Origin: Chrysaora quinquecirrha
Lineage: Eukaryota > Cnidaria > Scyphozoa > Semaeostomeae > Pelagiidae
Length of the DNA stretch: 64,000 bases
NCBI GenBank assembly: GCA_014526335.1
Contig: JACTAT010000052.1
Location: 2,416,490 to 2,480,489, forward strand
Reading direction: 5' to 3'
The position numbers were made by a program, and so were the translations under genes. This document shows positions 11,972 to 24,800 of the stretch, one piece after another (the stretch's first letter is position 1; every line of letters starts with the position of its first letter). Below the pieces are notes generated by a model. It saw only the letters and a program-made list of their open reading frames with translations, was not told the DNA's origin and did no database searches.

Positions 11972-14900
11972 TCAATCCTTTCGTGATGTTTTGAATAATT
12001 TCTCAGCTTGAGCAACTTTAGGATTGTACTCATAAGTTTTTTCGCTCTGCCTTTTCAGTTGTTCTTGATACTTTCGCATTTGTTCTTTTTCTTGGTATCT
12101 TATCAAAGCTTCTGCTTGAGCATTCTTGAAACCTGTTCAAAAAGAGACAAATTAAAATTCAAATCGGGGCCTTCTTTAGATTCCGGAGGTATTTGATTTG
12201 GCGTTTGAGGAAAAGATTTTTGATGCAAGGCGTTTAAAAGGAGAAATTTGATCAATAGTGGCCAAAGACTTATTTCCACTCAGAGAGACTTTTGAAACCT
12301 GTTCAGATGAATTTCGCATTTTGTTACTGGAGGAAGTTTCGTTTTGTAGTAAGTAACATTGCTTTCAATGTTTGTCGATCGTTGTGGGATAAACTGTCAA
12401 TAATCCCCGTCGAATAAAAGAACGTTTTGCAGGGAGTCACATCATGCTTTTTAGTGAGTTGAATATGCTGTTTTTTGATCGCATGATGCGAAATGTGAAC
12501 TCTTGTTGAATTAAAGTCTTTCAATCCTAAATACATTATATATGATTTCAATTCTTTGCAGAGATATCTCAGGTGAAATAATCTTACAGTCCTCTACACC
12601 TCTCTCTGTTTTCTGTGAAAGATCTCAAAGATCAGACAAGAAAATCCGAACCGGATTGTATGATTTATGTACATTTCTGTCGTTCTATTTTTATTAAACA
12701 AGAATTCCGACACTCGTTCCTTCGAAATTTTCGGTCAAGGAAGGCCTTGGTTTAAATAAAAATACTATAGGTAGCCATTATCTCCTTACGACTTGAAATT
12801 CAAGGGGAAAAGGTTATCGCTGATCGTTTCATTGCTTTTTATCCAGTTATAGTATGCAGCACCCAAAAGTTCTTCCATCCATTAGAACAGATACTGCACT
12901 TACGACAGACCCATTTCTCACAGATTGGGAGAAAGAATAAAACAGCACGTCTCAGTTCCCGGTGTCAACCTTAATCCAGAGATTCTAACGTTGTGTAGAA
13001 TTACTAGACAATATATTATTTAACATGCTTTTACTTACCAGCTTTCAAATTTTCCATGAAAGTTCCAGTCTTTACCTTTGTTTCTGGCACCACATGTTCT
13101 ACATCGGGCAGGTCTAAGTATTTCTTTACAATGGGTAACTTCAGTAATGCAATTTGACCCATTGAATAAATGTTTGATGTAAACCAGTAAACAAAGACAG
13201 CCTAAAACACGAACAAAATGTTTATTCATGGTTTTTTTCTCTCACTTTTCTTAGTAGCTAACTAGTTGAAAGTTTCTTAAATGCTGCGCGCGCACAATTT
13301 GCGTTACCGTTTGCCTATCATTCATCCACTTTCAAAAGCTATTCTCTAGCTTAGTTCTCCTCTCACTTCTGTAGCCTGCTGTTTAATTATAAGCTTCAAT
13401 AAAGTAGCATTACATAAGTTTCAATAGGAAATATATAAACTTTTGAAATCATCTAAGAGTTGTTTGAAGTTTTTTAAATAAGGCACGCGCACAATTAACG
13501 TGATCGTTCGTCTCTCATTCAGGCATATTTCAAAAGCTATTCTAGTAGCATTACACAAGTTTCGATCGGAAATATACAAGCTTTTTAAATTAACTAAGAG
13601 TTGTTCAAAGTTGAGCTCAAATACGACACGTGCATGATTCGCGTTAGCGTTCGCCTCTCATTCAGCCATATCTCAAAAGCTATTCTCTAGCTTGGTTTAC
13701 ATAAGTTTCAATAGGAAATATAAACTGAGAAGATAACTCGGGATTGTCATGCTACTTACGGCTGGGAATTTCGCTGTAAGTGGAATCAGAATCAGTGACA
13801 TGAATCTCATCAGATTTTTGGTTTTCTGTAGCTGCTCAGAGGACACTCCCATTTCTGTACCAAGCTGCAGTAATAAAGCAAAAAATAAAAAAATTAGTAG
13901 TAGAAAATGATGTTAGTTTGCCATTTTGATGTCTATAAATATTATCAAGCTGCAGTTAATAAGAAATCATCTTATCAAGTTTACCAAATAACATGAAAAC
14001 CGGAGAAGTTCCGCATGGTAAAGTCAATATCAGAAACTGAGGCACTTGATATAATTTTGTTCCAGTTCTGTGCTGCAAATATGGCTGTGTTTTTGGTCCT
14101 GAAATTCTCTTAAATGGGTATGACTTATAAGAGCCAAAACCCCATATAAGGGTATTGGAAATCAAAGATGCCTTAATCCCCCGAGAAGTCAAAGTCACTC
14201 GGCAATTCACATTTCACCAAACGGAATGCAGAAAGCAAGACCAAGCCAAAGACTAGAGTTTATTGTGGTTTGCTTCCATGCAGCTAAACAAAAGACAATG
14301 TGTGCATGTGTGGAAACAAAGAATGAGGACAATACCATCAAATGTGTCGTGGACTGAAAACTAACATTATTCTGTTAATGAATTGGGAATATAGGAATGC
14401 GAGAAGTCACAGAGGACCTATCGGCTCATTTTAGATGATGTCAGGTGGTTTCAGGTGATTTCAGGTGATTCCAGGTGGTTTCAGGTGATTCCAGGTGGTT
14501 TCAGGTGATTTCAGGTGATTTTAACTTTTATAACAAACAGCAATATACCATATCTTTTTGGAAATAGACATGATTTCTGTTTACAATTTGATTCTTATGA
14601 AAAGTGTAAACCTTGCAAATACAAACCTCAATGGTAGCTAGCATTGATAATGATACAGCGACCGGAAGAACAAAGTATGGATCATGAACTGTTAAATCAG
14701 TAAACCAAAGTAAACCACCAGTCTGCATTGACTCTACTGGAAGGGTAGCCATTTTCCTCAGACCGATGAAGAACGAGATGAACAATGGCATTTGAACCAG
14801 GGGTGCTATCAATCCCTGAAAAAGAGAAGTAGTTTTGATCTTGTAAGATTATTTTGGCAACATTGGAAAAAGTTAAGTAGGAGTTTGATTCATCTACAAA

Positions 14901-17900
14901 AATTGCTAAGAACCACATCATCAAGGATAGGAGGGCAGCATAGTGAAGTGGTTAGCATTTGCACCATTTGTGCTTAAAGTCTGTTATTCAAATCAAGGCT
15001 AGGGAGCACAAATTACAAGGGTTAAAACCTTGCTCTCTGTGACTTAGATAATCGTATAAAATGGCAAGCCTGTCTCAAAATCAATTAGGATGTTTAAGAG
15101 CCACTGAGGACGTTAAAAATCCCTTTGGCACTGACCAACCTCAGTGCACACGAGGTTGGCCAGGCATCAATATTCCAAAAATGACTGCTGAGTGAATGAG
15201 ACCTAAGACTTAGCAAAACCAGGAATGTTGTTAGATACTGTAAAGAATCTATGCCAATTTCGCCATCTGATTTTAGCTGTATGAAAGACAACAATAATGT
15301 AATGAAATCCTGCACTCTGCCATGAATTATCTTTGTAAGAATAAGTCACAAACCCATACCTTAACTGGATGGCAATTATTGTCCTTGAACAGTTTCTGCA
15401 ATTCCATGGCAGCTACTGATTTTTCCATTGTATTTTGTGAATTTGAAAGTTCTCTCATCCTAGCTTGAATTCTCTCAAGCTCTGGCTTGACTTTATTCAA
15501 CCTTGCTGTGTTAATCTGTCCTTTGATCATCAGTGGTAATATCAAAGTTCTAAACAATACAGTGCAGAGTGCAATTGATCCCCACCAAGGCAAACCTAAC
15601 CCAACATGAAATGACTCAAGAAGTGACTGTATCAGCCCTACAGGAGTAGCATGACAAAGACCGAGGCTTGATAATGTTGGTTCAGCTGCTGACAGGATTT
15701 CTTGAGAGGACTGAATCATGTCCATTGGAAGCATTTCTGTTGCTGATGGCAAGGTATCAGAGCTCAATGCATCATTCTGTGTATGTATCATACCTGTTGG
15801 TAATACCTCTTCCATGGCCGCTGAAGAAAATAGGGGATCTAAAGCACCTTCACTAGAATCTGAACCAGAGAGATCTATGAAAACAAAATTTGCAAGTTAA
15901 TTTTCTCAATTCTAAACTTTAAATAAGACTAAGACTAATACCTAGAAGAGACACCTCTCGGTATTGGTCTCATTTCATTTAGAGTTTATTTTCTACCATT
16001 ATACTTTATTTTCTACCATTATACTGCATGCTGCTTTCACAATATTCTAAATGGACAGATATATTAAACAGTTAAAATTAGACAGTTTCCAGCTATTGCA
16101 TTGAGCCTATATTAGTCCTGCTATTAGTCATAGCAATAGCTAGCATTTCCAGACCCTCCGGCAATCTTCCTAACTGTGAAAATTTTGTTATTTTCCTTGA
16201 AACTCAAATACTTGTAACTTTTTTTCTGTATGTCCTAGAGATACCAACTTTTTTTTTGAAATCGCCATCTTTTCGTCTCAGAAAATGTGTATTCATGTTG
16301 TGAACAAGTTTCTGCGGGCCACGCAGAATGACCGATTGTGAACGCGGGTTATAGGCACATCGAACAACGGACACGAGATTTCTGCACTCTGGATTTTCAA
16401 ACCTTTTTCCGCAAGGTACCCGGATCACCAAACTAGTTGAAAGTAGGTAGATTAGAGGTTCAAATGATGTAGATTTCGATCCTGGTTGCTGCTTTTCAAA
16501 ATTTTGCTGTTTTCACAAAATATTTCAATGTTGTTTCATTCTTTGGAGCATGAAAATGTCCTAGCACAATTTTTTTTCTTGCAGTTTTTGGTAAGCTGTT
16601 ATTCAACTCTAGAACTATCATATTTTATAGTTAGTAGGAAAAAATTCACCTCGGGTACCATGCGGAAATTGATTTAAAACATCACGTCTAGGCCTAACCT
16701 AAACAATTTCGTAATTCCAGTGCGTCGGGCGTTCACATTCCGTGCAGTTGTTGGTGCCATCAGTGTTACACAGTGCCGTACATTTTTAGTATGGTGTTTG
16801 TTGAATTTTGCATTTGAGTATGTGCAATTTTCAGTTTGGAAATGCTACAATAGCAGTCATAAGATGGGTCAAAATTTACTAGAAATAAACACAAATAGTG
16901 TTTTTGAACACAATAACACTCCACTCTATCAACTTCCACCCTCTAGGAGTTTAGTTTGACTTAATGTTAAAATTCCACAATTTTAAGTTTAGCTTTGAGG
17001 CAAATTTTCATAAATTTTCAAAATTTTCAAAATTTTCATTGCTATAAAATGAACATCAGTCATGACCAGAAGGGCAAAAACTTTGTCTTCAAACTAAAAT
17101 TAAGGTTCTGAATATGGATCAAAGTCAAGAAGTTTTCACTGAAGAATTTTTGCAAATTTTTGAAATTTTCAAAAACAAGGCTTCTGGCTGAAAACATATT
17201 AAACAGACCTTATGTTTATGTCTGAGAATCCTATCGACACCAGTTAGAAATTGATGTTGAAGGTGAAGGTGAAATGGTGTTTAAGCACCAGTAGCAAGGA
17301 TCTCAGTAGTAGGTGAACTAATCGAGACCTCAACCCTGGCCGTGACGCTACTGTGGCTGGGCTCGAACCCTGACCACACTAAGCTTCTGACACCACGAGT
17401 CAGCTGGATTACACCAGCACGCCACAGCACCTCAACTGATTACATAGCTGTTAATATATTTACACAAAAACTACCTGTAGAGGGCCCAGAGCCACTGGAA
17501 ACCGAGGTTGAGTTCAGACGAGCACCTCCTAGCTCCAGCTTTGCTAGTAACAGTGAGCAGGCAACTGAACTATGTGGTGGGAAGACCATTGTTCTTGAAC
17601 GCTCAAAAGTTGCCTTTTGCTGATCAAAAAAGCTTGAATAACTGTTTGGCTTGCTTGATCTTGCATGATACTTGAAAAAATAGAAAAATAATACAAATAT
17701 ATATTGAGGAAATTGAATGTAATAATTAAAGTACATTTAAGACAATTATGCAACCTGTAGTGTCGGTTGTAGGCAGCAAAATCCAGAACATTATGATCTG
17801 GCCCTGTATTCCGCAGCCATGCCAAGAAACTTATTTCTCTCAGATAAATTTCTGCACAAAATATTCACATTATAAAAAAATAATCTCCGCAAATTTGTAC

Positions 17901-18312
17901 GTAACCAGTCAGCTTGCAAAATCTGCACACAAAACTTTGCACTCTGGGTAATCTGTTTCAAAATTATAATGCTTCTTGCACTTTGCAGAACGTTGCAACA
18001 GAAGTAACGGTACCTCACCTCGCGTGAAAAAGTGGATCGGACAAAACTTAAGTCTAAAGAGCCCTTTTCTGCATTTTATAGTTGTGTCACAGTTTTTCAA
18101 ATAAATAAATGTGCATGTGTGCCTCTAATTTTCAGATTTAGGGGCAAGCGAATCCTTAAACAGCTTTAAGTTTACGTTACACTAACAATCATACGCACGT
18201 TTCTTTTGGCTCCAGATCTTGCACCATTAAAAGAGAACTTTCCTTGACATCCTCTGAATTTGGAGAAATTTGCTCGGCAACCGCCGAATGCACGTGAAAA
18301 ACAGCCCACCAT
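11972..18312 (-). CDS. OXA1L: OXA1L, mitochondrial inner-membrane insertase
   Basis: Complete gene. Exons in transcript order: 18312-18199, 17670-17475, 15874-15360, 14815-14627, 13864-13760, 13201-13039, 12132-11972. They sum to 1443 nt = 480 aa plus stop, with every phase matching. The first exon encodes an Arg-rich, acid-poor presequence ([20 protein letters not shown]), as expected for mitochondrial import. The YidC/Oxa1 core begins near residue 180 ([20 protein letters not shown], then [19 protein letters not shown] as the first membrane segment). It continues with [39 protein letters not shown], a third membrane block after LGTEMGVSS, and [16 protein letters not shown]. The tail is a charged helix ([20 protein letters not shown]), like the ribosome-binding tail of OXA1L. 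It inserts mitochondrially made respiratory subunits co-translationally. Convergent with TTC5, divergent from the kinesin. The first intron uses GTGCGT as donor. Confidence 0.95.
13258..13735 (+). repeat. Imperfect tandem repeat of about 140-190 bp, three units
   Basis: Three units in one OXA1L intron share, in order, GCACAATTTGCGTTA-like, CTCTCATTCAGCCATAT-like, CAAAAGCTATTCTCTAGC and AAGTTTCAATAGGAAATATA blocks (last block at about 13415, 13557 and 13708). The copies are diverged; the function is unknown. Confidence 0.65.
14425..14522 (+). repeat. Decamer tandem repeat TCAGGTGATT/TCAGGTGGTT
   Basis: About nine head-to-tail 10-base units of TTCAGGTGAT, TTCAGGTGGT and TCCAGGTGGT variants, in an OXA1L intron about 100 bp from the exon at 14627-14815. 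A minisatellite; no coding role. Confidence 0.85.
14928..15070 (+). mobile_element. Possible tRNA-derived SINE, family C
   Basis: GCATAGTGAAGTGGTTAGC resembles a pol III A-box/D-arm, and TTATTCAAATC about 35 bases on resembles a weak B-box. The following tail (CTTGCTCTCTGTGACTTAGA) is unlike families A and B. A single copy in the window, so the call is tentative. Confidence 0.4.
17259..17432 (-). mobile_element. tRNA-derived SINE, family A, copy 2
   Basis: Reverse orientation of the element at 2039-2215. The minus strand reads GGTGCTGTGGCGTGCTGGTG, then the B-box GGTTCGAGCCC, and ends at the ACACCATTTCACCTTCACC tail. It lies in an OXA1L intron next to exon 2, only about 40 bases from its donor site. 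Confidence 0.8.
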
Positions 18313-18878
18313 TTTGGATATCGGACAGATTGTGAGCCGCTGGGTACGAATAACATGCACTACACACTGGCGGACAAATCTGAACCGAGGCTGCTGAAAA
18401 CCTGCAAGAAAACGTTCGTTATTGTTTTGTTTTTGTTTTTAATTATTCTTAAATCGTATTTTTTTATATGACGACGTCAGGCAAATCACTGCCCTAAGGG
18501 CGTTCCTTGTACACCTGCTTACATCCCATTCCCATTCCGGCATTTCTTCTCCAGGAATTTTCATACCACTCACGACGGAAATTTTGTTCCCGCGTGTTTA
18601 CCTATTTACCTTGTTGCCATGATAGCAAATTTCCGTACCCACATTGAGTTATTCAAATTAGGATTTTTAACCAATCAGATTTTGCGAATCATTATTCCAG
18701 CCAATCAGCGCGAGGGCGGAATAAGATGGAATGAAAAAATTTCGCTTTTGCTTTTCCCCACTGGCTTTCCTATTCCTGTTTTGTTGATCGGTGTGCATGA
18801 CATTTGGGAGTGGGTTTCAATCGAAGCATAGTCAAGCATTTTGTAGAGAATTTGGGAATATTTTAATGCTGTAAAGCC
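18313..18878. promoter_or_regulatory. Shared divergent promoter of OXA1L and the kinesin
   Basis: The 566 bases between the two start codons must hold both promoters and 5' UTRs. Two identical CCAATCAG boxes (18671-18678 and 18701-18708) lie 30 bases apart, the arrangement typical of NF-Y-bound bidirectional promoters. No clear TATA box was seen. Promoter activity is inferred from position and motifs. Confidence 0.65.
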
Positions 18879-21800
18879 ATGTATCCTGTATTTAAAAGGC
18901 CAGCAACTAACAGCCCTCGATCGCCGAGCAGCGAGGTGAGTGATATTGTTTATAGTAGATAGAAGTCATTAATTTATTGTTGCCAGAGGATGGGCCTAAA
19001 CTTACTGGCCTTATACACGAAACACCCTACATTTTCCAGTCCCCGTCAAATATAAACATACGCCAAGAGAACCCCCCATTAGATGAAGTGGCAATTTGTT
19101 ATATTTCTTCATAGCAATTTTAGGCTTATTTTTTCACAATTTTTAACTTCTGATTCTTCTTTAGCTAACTTTGATGTCGATTCTGTTTGTTTGATTCAAA
19201 TCTTTCAATCCTCTTTTCAGATGTCTCCATCAAACCCAGCATCAAAAAGGTTCAAAACTCCAATGATGTTTCAGCCAACAGTTGCCCCTTCACCTTCAAG
19301 AAGAGAACTCTGGAAACAAGAATTGGGATTAGATGGTATGATTATATTTCTTCACTTTAAACTGAGATAAACAGCAGAAACATTTTTGAGCATACTTAAA
19401 AGGTAAAAGCCTTTTTAGTTTGACACCCCTCAGAGTATGAATGTCAGAAACAGACTGAAACATTACATTCGGGGGTCATGAGAACCATAAAACCGTACTT
19501 TTGGAAGGTATAAACCACTCTCAAAATGTCGAAAAACTGCAAACCGTCATGCCCAATGACCCCCTCTTAAATTGAGATGGAACTTACACCCAGATGCTGC
19601 TCAAAATGCACCAATCGTAAAGAGAAGCCAAATTGGCATCGTGTTTTAAAAGCCAATCAACTTTGACTTTTCTTTCTGATTAGTGAATTTTGAGCCACAT
19701 CTGAGTATAAGTTCTACCATGTTTATTGTTTCAGTCTGTTTCTGATGTTCAATCTCTAAGGAGTTCCAGACAAAAAAATTTCCAGTGCCTCTGTAAATTT
19801 TTTTGCTGTTAATCTTAATTATGAAGTTTTGTACTTCTCAAAAATTATTCTTCACTTTAGTGCGATCTTGGGGGAAAAAGCCCATTTATAATTACTTGAA
19901 AATCATGGCTACATCTCTTATATGAGTTTGAGGTGGGCTCAAATAAGGAAAAGGCTTACAAAGTTATTCATAAGACCATGATTAATCATTGACAATAAGA
20001 TTTCGTTTTCTGTCGTCTCTTGATAAAGTACCAATACTGACTCAAATAGCTAAAGTCAACATTTCAGGGGATAGGATCTTGTTATACGGTGGATCTTGTT
20101 TACAATTTCTTGGTTTAGAGTGAGGAATAACTCAAGGTAAGGGCTTATTCAAGTGGGGGGGGGGGCAAATTCAAGGATTTACTGTATCCCAAAAGAAAAG
20201 ACTCCAAATGGAAATTGGAAATTGAATTCATTTTTGAAACCAAGGCCAGCTATCACTTTTATGGTGTGAAATGTTGCTTGGTTGGAAACGAAGGCAGTAG
20301 TTGAAAGTGGACCAAATGTCCCTAAAGAGGACAATTTTGGCTCTTCCCAACCTTCCATTTTCAGAAGATGCCCAAAACATATTTCCCTAACTTCTTATTT
20401 CTTTTTATCGTCACCAGGTAGTGAATCGGATGAGGATCCAACTGAGTTAAGTTCTGATGATGATCAGCCAGAATCTGATCAACAAGCTAATCACACAAAA
20501 GGTAAAAAATCAATTAAGGGAATCATTTTATTGATTTGTGATCATATTACTTTGCTATTTCAAAGTTTTTTCATTGTTTCTCTTATTGCATTTTCTGTTT
20601 TCCATTTTTAGGAAGGCATTCAAATGTTGAATTTGATGCATTAGAGCTTGAACTTGAGAGGAAAGAAAAACAGAAAGATGCACTTCTAATTAAATTGAAA
20701 GTAAGTTTAATTTTTGGAAATATATCTTGCTTGACATGCTTATGATAAATAGTATATCAGGGCTTTCAGTAGGAAGTGCTTGAGCACACAGACACGTGCC
20801 CAAGTTTTATGTTTGGAGCAATTTATCAAACACCCTGAATTAAGAAGACTACACTTACACAATAAAGGTGGATCAGATCTAAAGTGGATCAGATCCTGCA
20901 GTTCTAGTTTTGGTACAAATGCTTGTGGACCGAGTTTTTCTTAAATTTTTGTATTTTCAATGAGAGACAGTAAACTGGAACACTTTTCTAAGCGATCCAA
21001 AAGTAGGTCAGTTCACGAACCACAAATGGATCAGATCTACAAAACTGTGTGTAAACGCAAGGCTTTCTGTACCAAAAAGTAGATTTGATCCACTTTAGAT
21101 CCAATCCATTTTTGCTCATGCAATTGCTAACAGGGAATAGAAAATCCCATGAAACCACATAGTGTTTCAGATTATCCAATTTTCGCACTATCTTTCTTAC
21201 TAATCCTGGTCTAAGAAACAATTTGTTTTAGACAATTTTCTTGTTAGCTATGGTTTTCTTTCTAGTCTTTGTTATTTGAGGCATACACACCTCCACACAT
21301 GCCCAAATCATCCAAGGCAATACATCATTGGTCGCATGTGCAAAACGACAGAATTTTCCAGATTGTATGAGCGAAATTTCTTCCAAAAGTCAACAGCAAT
21401 GGCTTTCCAGTTTAATAAGTTTCTTCCAAAAACATTGTATTCCTTGAAAATAATGCATCGCTTAATTTTTGTTTACGGTGGAATGGTCTGAAATTGAATC
21501 TCTCAATTTACAGGAGTCTGCAGACAAAGTCAGCTCATATAAAGCTGAACTTGAGCGATCACAGCAGGCAAAAAGGAATCAACTAAAAATCATGAAAAAA
21601 CTTATGAAACACATCTTAGTGAGAAAGAAGAATGTATACAATGTCTTCACGAGCTGATTGAAGAGCAAGGAAATAAAATCATAGATCTTCATGCAAAATC
21701 GATTGGAGAAAGTAGCACAGATGATGATGATGGTGTAAATTCATTTCGAGCTGTAAAGAAATTAGTTGACAAGCTAAGTGCAGCTCAGCAAGAAAAAGCT

Positions 21801-24800
21801 CATCTAACTGCAACAGTTATGAAATCTCAAGCTAGAATGACAAAGCTTGAAGATGAGAAAGAAGAAATAAACAATAAATTTGAAGAAAATAAACAAGCTT
21901 TGGAGAAACAAATAAGAAAACTTGAAAAAGAACTTGAAGAAATTAAGGTATTATGTTCTTCTTTTTATTCTTCTTTCTCTTCTTCTTCTTCTTTGAAGAC
22001 CTTGTTTGTAAATAAGGTTTGGTCGCATGAAAAGCGGAAAAATCTTTGACATATTTAACAGGTCAGAGTATAAAATTCAGAAACAAGCTGAAACAACCGA
22101 TTAAGGCAGAAAATAAACCAAAATGATCGTATTGTGTTTTGAAATTTATAGAACCCAACAGGATGGCCAATAGAATTAGTTCAAGGGTTGAAATAAGAAA
22201 AAAGAAATCTTTCTCTGTCAACACAGAACCGGCTTCTGTTGAATCAAAACAATGATCTTGTTCTGCCAATTATTTAAAAACTGTCCTGCCTTCATTTACT
22301 GCATATTTTGCGTTAGCCAGCAAACGCTGTACTATGGCAGAGTCTTGCTTAAAGTCTGGTTGTTGTTTTGAAATGCAGAATGGTTGCTCTTGATTAGAGG
22401 ATAAGATAAAGCAACATGTCCCGGCTTATATTCGTCAACACAATTTTCAGCAAAGAGAGTGATCGCTTTGCAATTCCAAGAGCTTTTCTTACAGTTTCTT
22501 TACAAAACAAAGCAATGTTAAGGACTGTATGTAATAAAATCTTATTTGCTCTTGGTTTTTAACTTCAAGTCGGACATACCCATCTATCATAGTTTTTGAA
22601 TTTTTTCAGAATTCTGGCCAATGTGTTGTGTCAAGCAAAGAAGATAAAACTGTGATAGAAAGCCTGGAGCAGGAAAAGGTCATGCTAAGCAAAGAAATAA
22701 GTAAGATGGAGAATGAACTCGCAGATCATAAAAGGAAAAATTTGGAATGGGAAAACCGATTTGAAACTGAAGTTTCCAAATTGAGAAGTATTATGAAACA
22801 GACTGAAGAACAGCTTAATAAAGTCACTGAAGCAGAACCAAAGGTGTTTTATCTATGTGTATTGTTTGAGTTTGCTGAGTACTTAGTCATTGGCTAGATG
22901 ATCAAACATTGTTGGTCAAACATCTATAACTTTTCCTTTCAAACATCAAACAAAATGTTTAACCGTTTGAGCACGTCGCAGAACGTTGCTCCTCAATCAA
23001 TTTTTGCATGGGACAAGCAGATAAATATTTTTTGGAGTTTTTCTAAAGCTTATGATCTGGCTAAACTAGGAGACATGTCTTGCGTGACATGACATGTTCC
23101 CTCCATGTCTCCCAGTTTAGCCACTTTCAAAATTTTGTAGTGCACAAAAAATTGTAGCTAGAGACACACAAATGTTTCTTGGAGGCAATAGAGACATTTC
23201 TTGCCTCTTCGACTCGGAGGACATGTTGCTCGCTTGTCACTCGTATGTTTAGCCACCCTGGGAGACACCAAGAATACAATGTCGCGCCTGACATGCTCCT
23301 AGTTTAGCCACAGCTTTAGACTCTGGACGATAAAACACTGACATCTCTTAAACATTTTGGCTGATGAAAAGGAGAAAGTGTTTTTGAACTTTTCCTGAAA
23401 CATTGCATAAGAAGTTGTGCTGACAGCCTTGATTAAATCATTTGTCCGACTACCAATGAATTCGCTTGCAGACTGTGTAATAATTTGGAGACAACCCCTC
23501 TTAGGAAACTTGGCAAATCATGTCGAATTTGCCTACAGTTTCATTACTTTTTCTTCACAACCCAAATTTCATTGAACAACACTGCTGAATTCAAACTATA
23601 TGCATTCAAAAATTATATTAAGAGACTGACAAAACTATTCTCTTATGACTGACCGGGGACTGACCATTATTTGAGTAAAAAATGGCTTCATGCCTTTAGA
23701 TCCCCATTAAGTTTGAATATTAATGCTGAGGCGCTGGCTCAACTATCAAACATTGTTTTTCTACCTTTTTAAAGTTGCTTATTATGCAATGTTTGAACTT
23801 TTAGCCATGTCACAAAACATTGCACGACAAGCCTAAACAAACAGAATTTGTTGAGCGGTGTTTAGAAAAAGTTCAGAAAACATTTTATGCTTGATGAAAG
23901 CAAAAAATGTTCGACGAGCATTGTTTTGCGACTTTGCCAAACGGTTAAACATTTTGCTTCAAAAACAAATTTCAAATGTTTGACAAGCAATTATTGATCA
24001 TTCGGGCAGGTTCTAGACCTAAATTTGCTGGGACCTTAGACCTAAGGCCCTGGCCAAACGATCAAACATTGTTGATCCAACATTTTTAATTTACTTTACA
24101 GGAAATGTTTTTTTACGCGTTTGGCCACGTCCAAAAACATTGCTTGACAAGCAAAAGTAACAAAGTTTGTGGCGTGATGTTTTGAAAAAGTTCAAAAACA
24201 TTTTTTGCTTGATGCACACAAAAAATGTTGGACGAGCAATGTTTTTGGACGTGGCCAAACGGTCAAACATTTTGCTTGACATGCAAATCTCAAATGTTTG
24301 ACGAATATTGTTTGATCGTTTGGCTTAAGACCTTTAGCGAGTGACGTGTAATGCTTTCGTCTGTGAAATGCCCTAAGAGTAGAAAAAAATAGCTCGCGTA
24401 ATTCTATGCGAAATGCTCTGTTTTAGTAGATTCAGTTTTGTTTCTCAATTGAAACTATTTTATTTCTATATCGTAGGTGATCGTAAAAACAGTCATTTCC
24501 GAGGAAACTAAAAAGCAAGTTGAGTCATTGGAGGTTTTAAACCATGATTTGAAAGAGAAACTGGCTGTTGTAGAGGAGAAATTGTCGTTAAAGGTGAATT
24601 TTATTGATTTAAAATCACGGGGGGGTTCTTCAATAGTAAAGCTACTTGGGGATGTCCCGCGCTAGAGGGTATACTTTTCGGACGTCTAGTCTAGCCAAGG
24701 GTATACTTTTTAGCAATTTTGGTCCAGCCAAGGGTAAAATATTTGGAAATGGGGCGGCCATGCTTTCGTTTGCAGTAGCCTTGGAAAGTAGAAATTTCAT

